From: Tetrahymena thermophila SB210 | Taxonomy: Eukaryota; Ciliophora; Oligohymenophorea; Hymenostomatida; Tetrahymenidae | Direction of reading: 5' to 3' | NCBI RefSeq assembly: GCF_000189635.1 | Contig: NW_002476523.1 | Coordinates: 248,001 to 312,000 of the forward strand | DNA length: 64,000 bases | Position numbers and translations under genes: made by a program | The notes under the pieces: generated by a model | The model's database searches: none | What the model saw: the letters and a program-made list of their open reading frames with translations, nothing else | What the model was told of the DNA's origin: nothing | Part shown: positions 47,527 through 60,162 of the stretch, in pieces | How the letters are laid out: each line of letters opens with the position of its first letter | How positions within the stretch are numbered: position 1 is the first letter of the stretch

Positions 47527-50052
47527 ATGAAAAACTTAAATTTCTTAATTCTCATAAGTTGTATTTCATTTTCAGCTATAAAAGCCTAGATTTTAGGTAA
47601 TAATATGCCTTGTTCATATGGTAACCAGAATTGCTCTGCATGTGGTTCAACTCCTGACATTTAGCAACTATTTACCTATTAAAATGGATCCTGTTATGTT
47701 ACTGATTGTTAAACCATTGGAAATCTCAAGAATGGTTGGATTTGCAATTCTTGTTATAATGGTGATTAATAAGTTACATCAGGTCAATATTTTGATGGTA
47801 CAAACTGTGTTAATGAGTGCCCTTAAGGTTAATAAGCAGGAGATTTTACAAGTTATATTTGTGAAGTAGTAAACCAAGGTTAGGGGGTTGGTTGCGATCA
47901 AGGTGATCAAAATTGCGATGGATGTGGATAAAATGATTATTACACTTAATAATTTACATATAATAACGGAGTTAACCAATGTTAAGTTACTAATTGCTCT
48001 ACTAACGGAGTTAGATTTTTAAATGGTTATGTTTGTAACTCCTGTAGTACTGCTTCTGGAAGTGGAAATATTCCAAAAGGTAAATTTTATGATCATAAAA
48101 CTTGCACAGATACTTGTCCTTCAGGTTATAAAGCAGACTAATCTACTGGATTTGTTTGTTAAGCCCCACCTAACCCAGGAACTTAAGTTTAATGCTCTTA
48201 AGATTCTTAAACATGTAATGGATGTGGAAATAATCCCGATACTGTAAACATGTTTAAACATGTATCTGGGTAAAATTGCTCTGTTATTGATTGTCATTAA
48301 TATGCATTTTCTGCATCTGTAAATGGTTGGATATGTAAATCTTGTGCCCTTGCCACTGGAAGTGATAATATCCCTTAAGGTGAATACTATGATGAAAATG
48401 CTGATACTTGCGTTAAAAGCTGCCCGATTGGAACATCAGCAAGTGCTAATACTGATTACCTTTGCAGACCAGTTCCAGTAGCGGTTCCATGCTCTAATGA
48501 TTCTTCTACGTGTAAAGGATGTGGAAGCGATGTTGCAACATAAGGCTACTTTAATTATGTGAGCGGAAATAATTGTATTGTTTAAGATTGCACTTAGGCA
48601 ACTAAATTTAATGGTTGGGTCTGTAATTCTTGTAGTTTTGTTAATGCTTAAACACCTTTTTAAGGAAAATATTATAATGGTTCAAGTTGTACAGACAATT
48701 GCCCTCCTGGTTAATCAGCAAGTGCAGCTACAGGGTATACTTGTTAAGTAATCAATCCAGGGGTACCTGTAGCATGTTCAAAAGATGCATAGACCTGTGG
48801 AGGATGTGGATCGACAAGTGATATCTAAAACTTATTCAGTAAATCTAAAGGTAATTTATGTGAAGTTACTGATTGCTCTTCCAACATAATTGGCTCTAAT
48901 TTGAATGGTTGGATTTGTAATTCTTGCTAAAATGCTTCTGGTAGTGGTAATATTGCTGCAGGTTAATATTTTGATGGTAAAACTTGTGTAAAAAATTGCC
49001 CACCAGGATAGCAAGCTTCTGCAGATACCGGATTTGTTTGCTAATACCCTCCTAGTCCTGGAACTTCTGTAGCCTGCTCTACTGATTCTTCAACTTGTGG
49101 AGGGTGTGGAACGACTAATTCCATATAAAACTTATTTACTCATGGAAAAGGAAACCTATGTTCTGTCACTGATTGTAACTTATCTGTGATAGGATCTAAT
49201 TTGAATGGTTGGGTTTGTAATTCTTGTTAAAATGCATCTGGAGGAGCTAATGTTGCTGCAGGCTAATATTTTGATGGTAAAACTTGTGTGAAAAATTGTC
49301 CTATCGGTTAACAAGCATCTGTCGATACTGGATTTGTTTGTTAAAACCCTCCTAATCCTGGAGCTAGTGTAACCTGCTCTACTGATTCTTCAACTTGTGC
49401 AGGTTGTGGAGCAACTAATACGATATAAAACTTATTTACTCATGGATAAGGAAACATATGTTCTGTCACTGATTGTAAATTGTCTGTGGTAGGATCTAAT
49501 CTTAATGGTTGGGTTTGTAATTCTTGTTAAAATGCATCTGGAGGAGCTAATGTTGCTGCAGGCTAATATTTTGATGGTAAAACTTGTGTGAAAAATTGTC
49601 CTATCGGTTAACAAGCATCTGTCGATACTGGATTTGTTTGTTAAAACCCTCCTAATCCTGGAGCTAGTGTAACCTGCTCTACTGATTCTTCAACTTGTGC
49701 AGGTTGTGGAGCAACTAATACGATATAAAACTTATTTACTCATGGATAAGGAAACATATGTTCTGTCACTGATTGTAAATTGTCTGTGGTAGGATCTAAT
49801 CTTAATGGTTGGGTTTGTAAATCTTGCAGTTCAGCTTCTGGTAGTAGTAATATTCCTGTAGGTTAATATTACGATGGTAAAACATGTGTAGCTGATTGTC
49901 CAAGTGGTCAATCAGCAACTGCAGATACTGGATATGTATGTAAACCATTATCTAATCCTGCTTCAGGAAATAATAACTAATCTACTGCATCCAATGCAAG
50001 TCTAATAACTTTCATTTTAGGCTTTGCTGCTATTCTAAATTTATTATTCTGA
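47527..50052 (+). CDS. Surface antigen C, immobilisation-antigen-like, 8 Cys repeats
   Basis: Single exon of 842 codons (841 aa) ending in TGA. The signal peptide is MKNLNFLILISCISFSAIKA, followed by eight ten-cysteine repeats and a hydrophobic GPI-type tail (LITFILGFAAILNLLF). It has one repeat more than A and B because a 300-bp unit is duplicated without a single base change (see the repeat at 49204-49820). The duplicated unit opens CSTDSSTCAGCG, differing from the usual GGCG. Repeats 1-5 match those of B closely. Its role as a surface coat protein is inferred from the family. Confidence 0.88.
49204..49820 (+). repeat. Perfect 300-bp tandem duplication inside antigen C
   Basis: Bases 49204-49520 are identical to 49504-49820, an offset of exactly 300 bp or 100 codons. 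Differences appear at once on either side (49203 against 49503, 49521 against 49821). This is one whole Cys repeat added in frame. Confidence 0.95.
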
Positions 50053-51085
50053 TATTTTAGATTACATAAAAAAATAAATAGATTGTATCACTTATTAATA
50101 TATTTATTTATGGATTCATATGATAAATATTTTTTTAGTATTCAATAAACTAATTTTTTATTTTTTAATATTTAAAATACCTCTTTTATTATTTATTTTA
50201 AAAAAATTTAAATTTCACAAAAAATTTGAGAATTTAATCATAATATTTTTATCTAATTTAAAGTAAATTAATGTTTAAAATAATAATTTATCATAAATTT
50301 AAATATCAAATAAAAGTATAAATATGATATTTAACGATAATAAACAAAACAACTCTTATCTAAACAAATTTATATCTCTGAAAAAGCTAAGCTAAATTTT
50401 ATCTCAATATTTCAAGTTTTTTATTTTAAAGTAATTACTAAATTTATTTCAATAAAGAATTAAATCTAAATAAAAATTTGAGTAATAAATTATAAATTTG
50501 TATCTTAATTTTAATTTTGAAGAAAAAAAAGAAAAAAATATACTTACTGTATTATTAATTCATCCTAAATATCTAAATATAAATAAATAAATTTACAGAT
50601 TTATTTTTCTTAAATAATTATCCTAATTTTTTAATATTTTATTTATTTTAAAAAAAATAAATTTACGTTAATTATCAATGATTTGAAAATTTATACAATT
50701 ATTAAAATTTATTTAAATAGTTTTAAATACCCTTATTAGGTACAAACAACCTCTAAACCTAAATAATTTTGAGCTTGCAAAAAAAAACTATACTGATTAG
50801 AGAAGAATTAGAGATATTATTAATATTTCTGTCATTACTATACTAAAACAGAAAAATCTACTAAATAAAAATTTATTATATAAAATCAAAGAACATATTT
50901 TTATTTATAAAATAAAATTAAAATAATAAAAAAGCTCTTTTAATTTATTTTTCTTGATCTTTTTTATTTTTCTAATGCTTTTTTTATTTATTAATTTAAA
51001 ATTTAAATTATCTAAAAATTTGTTTTATTTAATTTTTTTAGTAATTTAAGCTAATTTATAATAAAAAAAGTGAAAACTAAATCAG
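50053..51085. other. 3' flank of antigen C
   Basis: AT-rich. Up to about 50480 it is paralogous to the 3' flanks of A and B. After that no feature is recognised until the LRR relic. Confidence 0.45.
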
Positions 51086-51164
51086 TGAATCATAATAACT
51101 GAAAGTAAAAAGCAAGTGTCTTAAATCAAAAAGACTAGTTGCCTTTGAAATAGATTTCTAATGA
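51086..51164 (+). pseudogene. Relic of an LRR terminal exon
   Basis: After an AATCAG acceptor-like site the frame reads ESQQLKVKSKCLKSKRLV, then AFEIDFQ and TGA. This matches the terminal exon of the LRR gene (44042-44126) in both sequence and phase. The following bases (GTGGTGAAAACAGG against CTGGTGAAAAAGG) also match. No 90-nt LRR exon is seen upstream, so this is probably the remains of a lost or truncated copy. Confidence 0.6.
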
Positions 51165-52409
51165 TGATAAAAAAGTGGTGAAAACAGGATGAATAAATAT
51201 TAAATATTTGTATAGTGGAATGTAATATATTTTATTAAAAAATATTTTGAGATAGGATAGTAAAAAATATGTAAAGTACCCTAGGGTACAGTCTTTTTCA
51301 AGGCTCTTCACTGGATTTTTTGATAATTAAGAAATTATTTTATTGAATTACTGTAGTCCCTCATTAATTTTCACCAACCCCTCCACAATCTTTTTAAGCA
51401 TAAAATGGTGATAAATTTTTTAAAATTCCTTATTAAGGACTATTAAAAAAAGGATCATTAGTCAGCATTTTAAGTAATTAAAATTATTTTTATTAATTTA
51501 TTCTTAAATAAATTAAATTTTTAAAATATCTTTTTACAGATTTAATTCTTAAATAAATAAAACTTTATTTTAAATATTTAATTATTAAAATATAACATAA
51601 AATCTTTTTCAAAAAGGAAAACATTTTTTAAAATAAAATCAAAAGTTAATTTTATGCCTAAACCACTAAATAATTAATTTGATTATATTTAGAATATCCA
51701 AAATATTATCTACAAGATTTTGGCTAAAAAAAATCATAAAATTTTCTCCTCTATTTTTAAAATAATAATTAGAATCTTATTATTAGTAGAATAAATTTTT
51801 AATAAATAAAAATATTAAATAAACTAATTTTAATTGAACGTCCTTTATAAATAAATATAATTTTTCTTTCATTTTTTTTATTTCTACAAAATTTTAAAAT
51901 CCAATAATTATTTTTCCTTAAAACAATAAAAATTATTTTATTACTAAAATAAAAGTCTCAAGTTAAAAATAATTTAAAAATATAATTGAATATCAAAACA
52001 TATTCTTTGTAATCATTTGATAGCTTTTTTAATTGAATTTTTGTTAGAAGCATCAAATATTTATTCTCATCTATTATGAAATTCTCCATAATAGGTAAAA
52101 AAAATATTTATAAATTTACAACAGTTTTTTAGTTTTAATCTAAAGAAGTTTAAATAAAATACTTCTTTTTTTTTAGATTACAAACGATAACTTCTTTTTT
52201 ACACTATTTCAATTTATAAAAGAAAACATTTATATTTTTAAAGATGAATAATTTTTGAAACTATTGATTATTATTTTGAAAGCTAAAATCTCTAATATGT
52301 TGAATTAAATAAATAATTTATATCTATTTCAATACAAATAATAAGAAAAAAGAGATATCACAATTCATCATCTTATAAAGATATTTAAATTTATATCGTA
52401 GGTCAATAA
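51165..52409. other. AT-rich spacer with a 14-bp palindrome
   Basis: Contains the perfect palindrome GTACCCTAGGGTAC at 51276-51289. CAGTCTTTTTCAAGGCT follows, resembling the inner part of the foldback element at 34183-34326. The rest is featureless. Confidence 0.5.
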
Positions 52410-53335
52410 AAACAAAAAACTGTAACTTAAATTTAAAAATATAAAAGAAATAATTTGAAAATAGCTTCTGTAAGCAAATCTTGTTTTTATAATACATCAA
52501 TTATTTATATTCAAGATATAATTTGCATTCAAGCATATTTCAGAATTTATTAAGTTCAATATAAGTTAATCTTGTTCAGAATTTGTAAGAAAATTTATAA
52601 ATAATTAATTTTTATAACTTATTCAATAATTTGTATTCAGATTGATGAGTGATAATGTTAATCAAGTTTTTTTAATTACATTTTCAAAAATATATAAATA
52701 AATACAAGACTGATAGTTTCTAATAATATAATTTTAAATTTTGTAACTTAATTTTTAATAAATAAAAGAAATAAATTGAAAATAACTTTTGTAAGCAAAT
52801 ATTGTTTTAATAATATATCAATTATTTAATATTCAAGATATAATTTTCATTGAAGCATATTTTAGAGTTTTTTAAGTTGAATACAAGTTAATCTTGTTTA
52901 GAATTAGTAAGAAAATTTATTAATAATTAATTTTTATAACTTATTCAATAATTTGTATTCAGATTGATGAGTGATAATGTTAATCAAGTTTTTTTAATTA
53001 CATTTTCAAAAAATATAAATAAATATATGACTGTAAGTTTCTACTAATTTTAAATTTTGTAACTTAATTTTAAATAAATAAAAGAAATAAATTGAAAATA
53101 ACTTTTGTAAGCAAATATTGTTTTAAAAATAGTTCAATTATTTATATTCAAGATATAATTAGCATTCAAGCATATCTTAGAGTTTTTTAAGTTGAATACA
53201 AGTTAATCTTAACCAGAATTAGTAAAAAAGTTATAAATAATTAATTTTTATAATTTGTTCAATAATTTGAATTGATTTTTATGAGTGATTATTTATGTAA
53301 ATCAAATTTTTTTAATTAAATTTTCTAAAATGTAT
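52410..53335 (+). repeat. Three tandem copies of a ~318-bp unit upstream of antigen D
   Basis: Copies are marked by GTAAGCAAAT(C/A)TTGTTTT at 52470, 52791 and 53107 (spacing 321 and 316). Each also has TTCAAGATATAATT and a TCAGAATT(T)GTAAGAAAA-like block or variant of it. No coding capacity. Confidence 0.82.
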
Positions 53336-53369
53336 AAATGTATGCATGACTAATAGATATTTGCTAGTA

Positions 53370-54170
53370 ATTCAAATTTTTTATTTATATAAAAAATAAA
53401 AGAAAGTGAAACTAAATATTTAGATTAGTTGAATTATAAAAATAATCAATTTATTTATTAAAAGGATCAGTTTTTATCATCTACTGTTGATAATTATTAA
53501 TTAATAACTAAGTTTTTAAAATTATAAATTATTAATTAGTAGGATTAATATATTCATAATTTTTCTTTGTCACTTTTACACTTACGACAGAAGTTTCATA
53601 TTATTATAAAATCAGCCACTGATCTATCTAACTGTCATTTTCAAAAGCAATTGAAATCATTTTCTAATTTATGTAACTTAAACTTATAGCAATACATATA
53701 GATAAATGAATAAAGCAAATAAATATTTAATTTTTGATATTATAAATTAAAAAATAAATATATTGGTGTATACATAAATGATATTTACTAATAATTTTTA
53801 AATTTGTATTTAGATATAATATAAAAGAAAGTGAAACTAATTATTTAGATTAGTTGAATTATAAAATAATCGATTTATTTCTTAAAAGTATCAGCATTTA
53901 TCATCTATTAGTGACAATTATTAATTAACAACAAAGTCTTAAAAATTATAAATTATAAATTAGTAGGATTAATATAGTAAGAGTTTTACTTTTTCACTTT
54001 ACACTTAAAACAGAAGTCTCATTTTATTATGACATCAATAACTATTATAACTTTCATTTTCAAAAATTATTTAAATCATTTATTATATTAATTTTTGTAA
54101 CCTAATTTTATGATAATAAACATAAATAAATGTATGAAACAAATAAATATTTTATTTTTGATATTATAAA
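53370..54170 (+). repeat. Two tandem copies of a ~430-bp unit upstream of antigen D
   Basis: The block AAAAGAAAGTGAAACTAA, then TTTAGATTAGTTGAATTATA, occurs near 53397 and again near 53822. Similar sequence continues downstream of both, including CAGAAGT(T/C)TCAT. The copies have diverged by scattered changes. Confidence 0.78.
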
Positions 54171-54880
54171 ATAATTTATTTCGTCTATTCAATCCATTTT
54201 GAATAAAATATTTCTAAAATATTATAATTTTTTATAGACTTTTAAATGATTAAATAGAAAAAATAAAATTTGAGTAAGATTACTTTTTGTGATATAATAG
54301 GATTAATTTATTATTTTTTACTTTCAACGCATATTTAAATTAAAAAATAAAAAGTTGTATTGTAACCTTTTTGAGGTTTATAATATATCTCCAAAATTAA
54401 TTTCAATATTATTAGCTTATAATATCAGGAGTATTTCTTAGTTTTCAATACATTATTATATTTAAATATATAATACATACAGTAAAACCTATTAAAATCA
54501 CACTACTCATTTGAGGGCCGATCACCATTTATTTTCTCGGTTTTTTACACTTTATTATTTCCAAAAATTAATAATAAAAGTAAAACCTTAACAATGGTTA
54601 TTACAGTATTTAGATTTTTTTATTTTTTTAACAATAATTAATAATTCATAAAGGTATATGAGTTAAAGCAGTTGCATTTGAAGATCTTAAATCAATATTT
54701 AGTAATTATCAATAGACTTAAATTAAATTATGATGATTCTTAGATGGTAATAACAAAAAAATTAATCTAAATGGGAAAAAAAAAGTTTCAAATTTCACTT
54801 TAAATCTTTTCAGGTTTAATATTCATACAGATTTAATAATCAAATTATTCAACAAACTTTTAGAATAAACATTTAGAAAA
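54171..54880 (+). other. Proximal upstream region of antigen D
   Basis: Non-coding, with one GC-richer patch (CATTTGAGGGCCGATCACC at about 54510). It does not match the proximal upstream DNA of A-C, so D may be controlled differently. Confidence 0.45.
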
Positions 54881-57100
54881 ATGAAAAATTTATTCATCCT
54901 TGTGGTTTTCTTTAGCTCTCTTATGCTTACTGTTATCTGTTAACCAGGGAATCCTGTTTATTGTTCTTTGGATGGAACTTGTAAAGCATGTGGATATACT
55001 AGTTAAATCTCAAATTTGTTCTCATTGAAGAGTGGTTATTAGTGCTTTATTGCTGATTGCTCAAAAATCGGAACTAATAAAAATGGTTTTGTTTGTGGTT
55101 CTTGCACTTAATATACATTTTACGATGGCACTGATTGTATTTAGAACTGCCCTTAAGGTTAATATGCAAATAGATATACATAAAATAATTGTTAAACAGC
55201 AAATCTTGGAAGACTTGTTAAATGTAGTGATTAGGCTGCAGATTGTTCAGGGTGTGCAAATAACTTAGATGCCATTTCTTAATTTAAATTTGATTCTTAA
55301 ACATAGTAATGTATGATTAATGACTGCTCTGCTAATGTATTATATCTTTTTTTGAATGGATTCGTTTGTAATTCTTGTTATTAAGCTAAAGGAAATGGTA
55401 ATGTTCCTTCAGGTTAATATTACGATCCTAATGCTTAAACTTGTGTAGATACTTGTCCTCAAGGTAAATATGCGAATTAATTAACTAAATTTATTTGCGT
55501 AAATTAACCTAATCCAGGAACTGGAGTTTCATGCTCTAAAAACTCTAAAGATTGTACTGGATGCTAGTTTGCAAACCTATTTGCTTATGGATCTGGAAAT
55601 ACTTGCTCAGTTATTGACTGTAAGTAAAGTACTATTAATCTTAACCTTAATGGCTGGGTTTGTAATTCTTGTTCCCTTGCTCCTGGAATAGGTAATATCC
55701 CTTAAGGTTAATACTATGACTCTAGAAGTAAAACATGTGTAAATACTTGTCCTAATAATGGAGTAGCAAGTGCTGATACTAATTTTATTTGCGTAACAAA
55801 TCCTGCTCCTGTTCCATGTTCAAATGATTCTTCTACATGCAATGGATGTGGAAATGATAATTCCATTTAATAATTGTTCTAATATGTAAGTGGAAATAAT
55901 TGTAATGTTATAAATTGTTCAGCTCCTGCACTTAATTCTACACTTAGTTCTTCTTAAAACTCGAATTTTGCTGGATGGATTTGTAGATCTTGTGGTGTTG
56001 TTACTGGAGCTAACTATCCTGTACTTGATGGATAATATTTCTTAGATACTAAAGTTGGATGTGTCAGTAAATGTCCTGATGGATATATAGCAAATTTAGC
56101 AACTGGATATAATTGCTAACAAACTAATCCAGGTTAAGATGTTGCATGCTCTAACGATTCTTAAACTTGTAATGGATGTGGATTAACAAGTGATATCTAA
56201 AATTTATTCAGTAAATCAAAAGGTAGCTCATGTTCTGCTATTGACTGCCATTCGAAAATAATTGGTTCTAATTTGAATGGTTGGATCTGTAATTCTTGTT
56301 AAAATGCTTCTGGAAGTGGAAATATAGCTAAAGGTTAGTATTTTGATGGTAAAACTTGTGTGTCAAGCTGTCCTACTGGTTAGCAAGCAAATTAAGCAAA
56401 TGGATTTACTTGCTAATACCCTCCTAGCCCTGGTAGTGATGTAACCTGCTCTACTGATTCTTCAACTTGCGGAGGATGTGGATCTACAAATGCCATATAA
56501 AACCTGTTTACTCGTGGAAAAGGAATCAATTGCTCTGTTACAGATTGTAATTTGTCTATAGTTGGCAATAATCTGAATGGCTGGGTCTGCAATTCTTGTA
56601 GCTCAGCATCTGGAAATTACAATATTCCTAAAGGATAATTCTATGATGGAAAAACTTGCGTACCAAACTGTCCTAATGGTTAATAAGCCAGTGCAAGTAC
56701 TGGATTTGTTTGTAGAGGTCAAGGTACAGACGTTGCATGCTCTAGTGATTCCTCAACTTGTGGAGGATGTGGATCAACAACTGCCATTTAAGGCCTCTTC
56801 ACTCATAGTAAGGGTAATAATTGTTCAGTTACTGATTGCTCAACAGCTGGAGTTGGATCTAATCTGAATGGTTGGGTTTGTAATTCTTGTAGTTAAGCTA
56901 CTGGTAGTGGTAATATAGCCTCAGGAAAATATTACAACGGTTCAACATGCGTATCGGAGTGTCCAAGTGGCTAATCAGCAAGCGTAGCTACTGGATACGT
57001 ATGTAAAGTAGCATCTACTCCTGCTGCAGGAAATAATGCCTCATACTCAAATCTAATTGGTTATGTTTTAGTTTTTGCTATTTTAAATTTCTTCTTCTGA
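54881..57100 (+). CDS. Surface antigen D, immobilisation-antigen-like, 7 Cys repeats
   Basis: Single exon of 740 codons (739 aa) ending in TGA. The signal peptide, MKNLFILVVFFSSLMLTVIC, differs from that of A-C. Seven Cys repeats follow. The first three are divergent (CSLDGTCKACG, CSDQAADCSGCA, CSKNSKDCTGCQ). The last three are close to those of A-C (CSNDSQTCNGCG, CSTDSSTCGGCG, CSSDSSTCGGCG). The repeat in the middle has an expanded loop (about 10 extra residues, rich in Ser and Asn). The C-terminus (LIGYVLVFAILNFFF) is a GPI-type hydrophobic tail. Repeats 5-7 resemble A-C more than repeats 1-3 do, which suggests exchange between loci. Surface-coat function is inferred. Confidence 0.87.
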
Positions 57101-58340
57101 ATTAATATCAAAATATTAAGAATAATAAATATTTTATTTTTGCAAATTTATATAAATAATTTTTTATTTGTTATAAAGCTGAAAATATTATTTTTCTAGT
57201 ATTCTTTCTACAAAATATTTTTTAAGATTTTTACAAAATAAACCACCTGCCCTATCTTTTCTCAAAAACTTTGAAGTAGAAAGTATAAATTAGCATCATT
57301 CTAGGTGGAGTGAATAATTATTATTTTTACAATATTTAAATAAATATATAATATATCAAGATAAGGAAATGTTATAATCTAATTTTATTTTTCTAAAATA
57401 AATAATTTTAATGGCATTATATTTAATTTGAATGATTTAAATTTCTAAAAATACTAATTTTAGTTTTCTAATTAATTTATAAAGAAGAAATTGAAATAGA
57501 GACATTATACTTATTCAGTAAAGATTTTGAAATAAAATTGAATTATTTTCTAAAGATATTTAAAAGTAGAATGTATTTCCTTCCATAAAAAAATGACAAG
57601 TACCAAAAAGAAAACTCATTAAACTAATTTTAAATAAATTAATAATAAAATAATTAAAATATATTAGTATTAGTCAATTATATAGAGTGATTTAATTTAG
57701 AATCCTCTTTATTAATTATTAATAAATTGCTATAAACTTTACATAGAAGTATTATTATTTAAATTTACTACAATTTTTATATATAAAACAATAGATTTGT
57801 AAGTATTATCAGTATTTTGTGTAGCTTTTCTTAATTATTTCTATTTAATTAAAATTAATATAATTTTTTGGATTTTTAATCATTTAGGTTACAAATACCT
57901 TTTATGAGTAATTGTAATCTAATTAAATAACTGTATTTAGAAACTTAATAAAGTTACAAATTTAAAAATATTCATTTTAATTAATGAGATGAATTAGATC
58001 GATCTATCAGATGTAACAATAGAATGGTTAAATAAAAAACATATAAAAAAATATTTGCCATCAATATTTTACATAGTTATTTTGCTCTAATGAATATATA
58101 AATAGCTTTTGAAGATAAAAATAATAAAGTTTAAAATCATTTTATAATGTATCTTTCTTTATAAATAAATTAAAAGTTTCAGCAATTTTGATTATAATAA
58201 TTGAAAACTGTAACTCCTTTTGGTTTATAATTAATTTAAAAAAAATGTATTCAATTTGATTTTAATAATTTTTTTTTTACTTACTTGATAACGCAAAATT
58301 GCCTTTTAAATCCTTAAATTAGATTGTAATCAATCTTATC
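57101..58340. other. 3' flank of antigen D
   Basis: AT-rich DNA without a supported gene, RNA or repeat. Confidence 0.45.
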
Positions 58341-58432
58341 TCAGAATTTATTAAGCTGATTTTTCAGAATTCATTAAATTAATATTTCAGAATTAATTAA
58401 ATTCGTTTTTCAGAATTGATAAGAAAATTAAA
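58341..58432 (+). repeat. Four 23-bp tandem repeats with a TCAGAATTnATTAA core
   Basis: TCAGAATT begins at 58341, 58364, 58387 and 58410, spaced exactly 23 bp. The fourth copy reads TCAGAATTGATAAGAAAATT, the same block found singly upstream of antigens A, B and C. Confidence 0.8.
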
Positions 58433-60058
58433 AAAATTAATTTTTTATTACTTACTTCAAATTATTAATCAAGTTTCAACTTGAAGCAAATATATTAAAG
58501 AGCTTATTATTTTAATAATAAAGATATATTGAAATTATTTGTTTATTTAATATTTATTTACATAATAAAATATTTTATTTTCATTCATTTCTTTACTTTG
58601 ATAAATAATTAATAAATGATTTTCCTTATGCTTTAATTTTAACTAAAAAATCATTTCTTATTTATGAAACAGTTTCTTAATTAATTAATTGATGAGTTAA
58701 TAATAAAATTTTGAAACTTAAAATTTTTGATTAAAAGGATTGTTTTTTCTTATCGCAATTTATTTTCTAAACCCAAATCAAATTTAGAAGTATATTGTTT
58801 CAAAAATTTTAAGGCAAAAGCATGTAAACAAGTATCATAAAAATGATTATAATTTATATAGAATAAATGAATGATAAACTAATTCCTGATTAAAGAAGTA
58901 TTCTTATATTGAATATCTAATATAAGAATATTTATCAAATTTGTTTTTTATTGAACAATAGGATTTTTGTAAATCAAAATCTTAAATTATAAAGCATGAA
59001 TTTTGCGATCCCTTTTATTTTATGCATTTATTTATTTATCTAAAGTAAATATGGAAAATTTATTTATTGGTTGAAACAGATATATCATGACTTTCATAAC
59101 ATCACACCCGCCTAAAATAAAAATGAAAATTTCAAAGTTATTTGATAAATAGATCATTTTTTATAAGGGTGGGTATAATAATATATTGGAATACATAATT
59201 TAATTAGTATTAGATGTAAATTTGAATGAAAATAATATATGTAAATATAAACTTAATACTTCTTTGATATTATTGTTTTATTTTCAAGATAAACCATTCA
59301 ATAAATGAATAGAGATACCATGATTTATTCCTTTCAACTATTTTTACTTATAATAGAATTGTCAAAAAATTGGTTTATTTAATAGGAGTTTATAAAATTT
59401 AAACTATTATAATTTTTTAAACAAATAAAAAATAAAATATTTTTTTCTCCAAATTTTTTATTTCCTATTAAATTTCTATTTGTGTAACTTATTATGAAAA
59501 TTTATAATTAATTTAGATCTTTTCTAAAAATTAATTATGACTTCAAACGAAAAATATCTTTTTATAATATTACGTAAATATAAGAAAATTGATTTTCATT
59601 ATCATTTAAACACGGTTTTAATAATAACTTCTTTGGCTTATTTTGATTAATGAGTGATTTTGATTTTAAAAGGGGAATTGAAAAACAATATAAAGCAAAT
59701 CAAATTTAAAGAAAAAACATCAAAATACCTCACCCTATTGTAATATTTAAGCAATTTTTTTACAGAACAATAATACAATTAAAATAAACTAGCTTTTTAA
59801 ATATACTCAATTCTAAATAAACTCTTAAGAAAATATTATTTAAAATTAACAATTATTTTAAATTGAATAATAGTTAACATATAAATACATACAATATTAC
59901 TTTATTTATATGACAAAGTTTACTACTCAAAATTACAAAATCAGTAAATTAAATTTGTTAAAATCTTTGCGCAATGAATTTTTGTAACTTATTTAATCAT
60001 TTAAAAATAAGTGAAAATTGTATTTAGCTTACATCTTCAAAATACAATTTAGTATTTA
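58433..60058. other. AT-rich spacer with a weak inverted repeat
   Basis: No gene seen. ACACCCGCCT at about 59105 and GGGTGGGTAT at about 59167 are imperfect inverted partners around 60 bases of AT-rich DNA. Confidence 0.4.
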
Positions 60059-60162
60059 ACTTATTATTAATATTTATTAATAAGTACAAACAATCTAAAG
60101 AAATAGATAGACTTATTATTAATATTTATTAATAAGTACAAACAATCTAAAGAAATAGATAG
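60059..60162. repeat. Two exact 52-bp tandem copies
   Basis: 60059-60110 is repeated without change at 60111-60162. The unit contains CAATCTAAAGAAATAGATAG and a short inverted repeat (TTATTAATATTTATTAATAA). It is non-coding. Confidence 0.92.

Noticed and set aside
59100-59175. Imperfect inverted repeat ACACCCGCCT / GGGTGGGTAT as another mobile element
   Set aside because: The arms match poorly and there is no flanking duplication or second copy, so it is recorded only as a weak inverted repeat.
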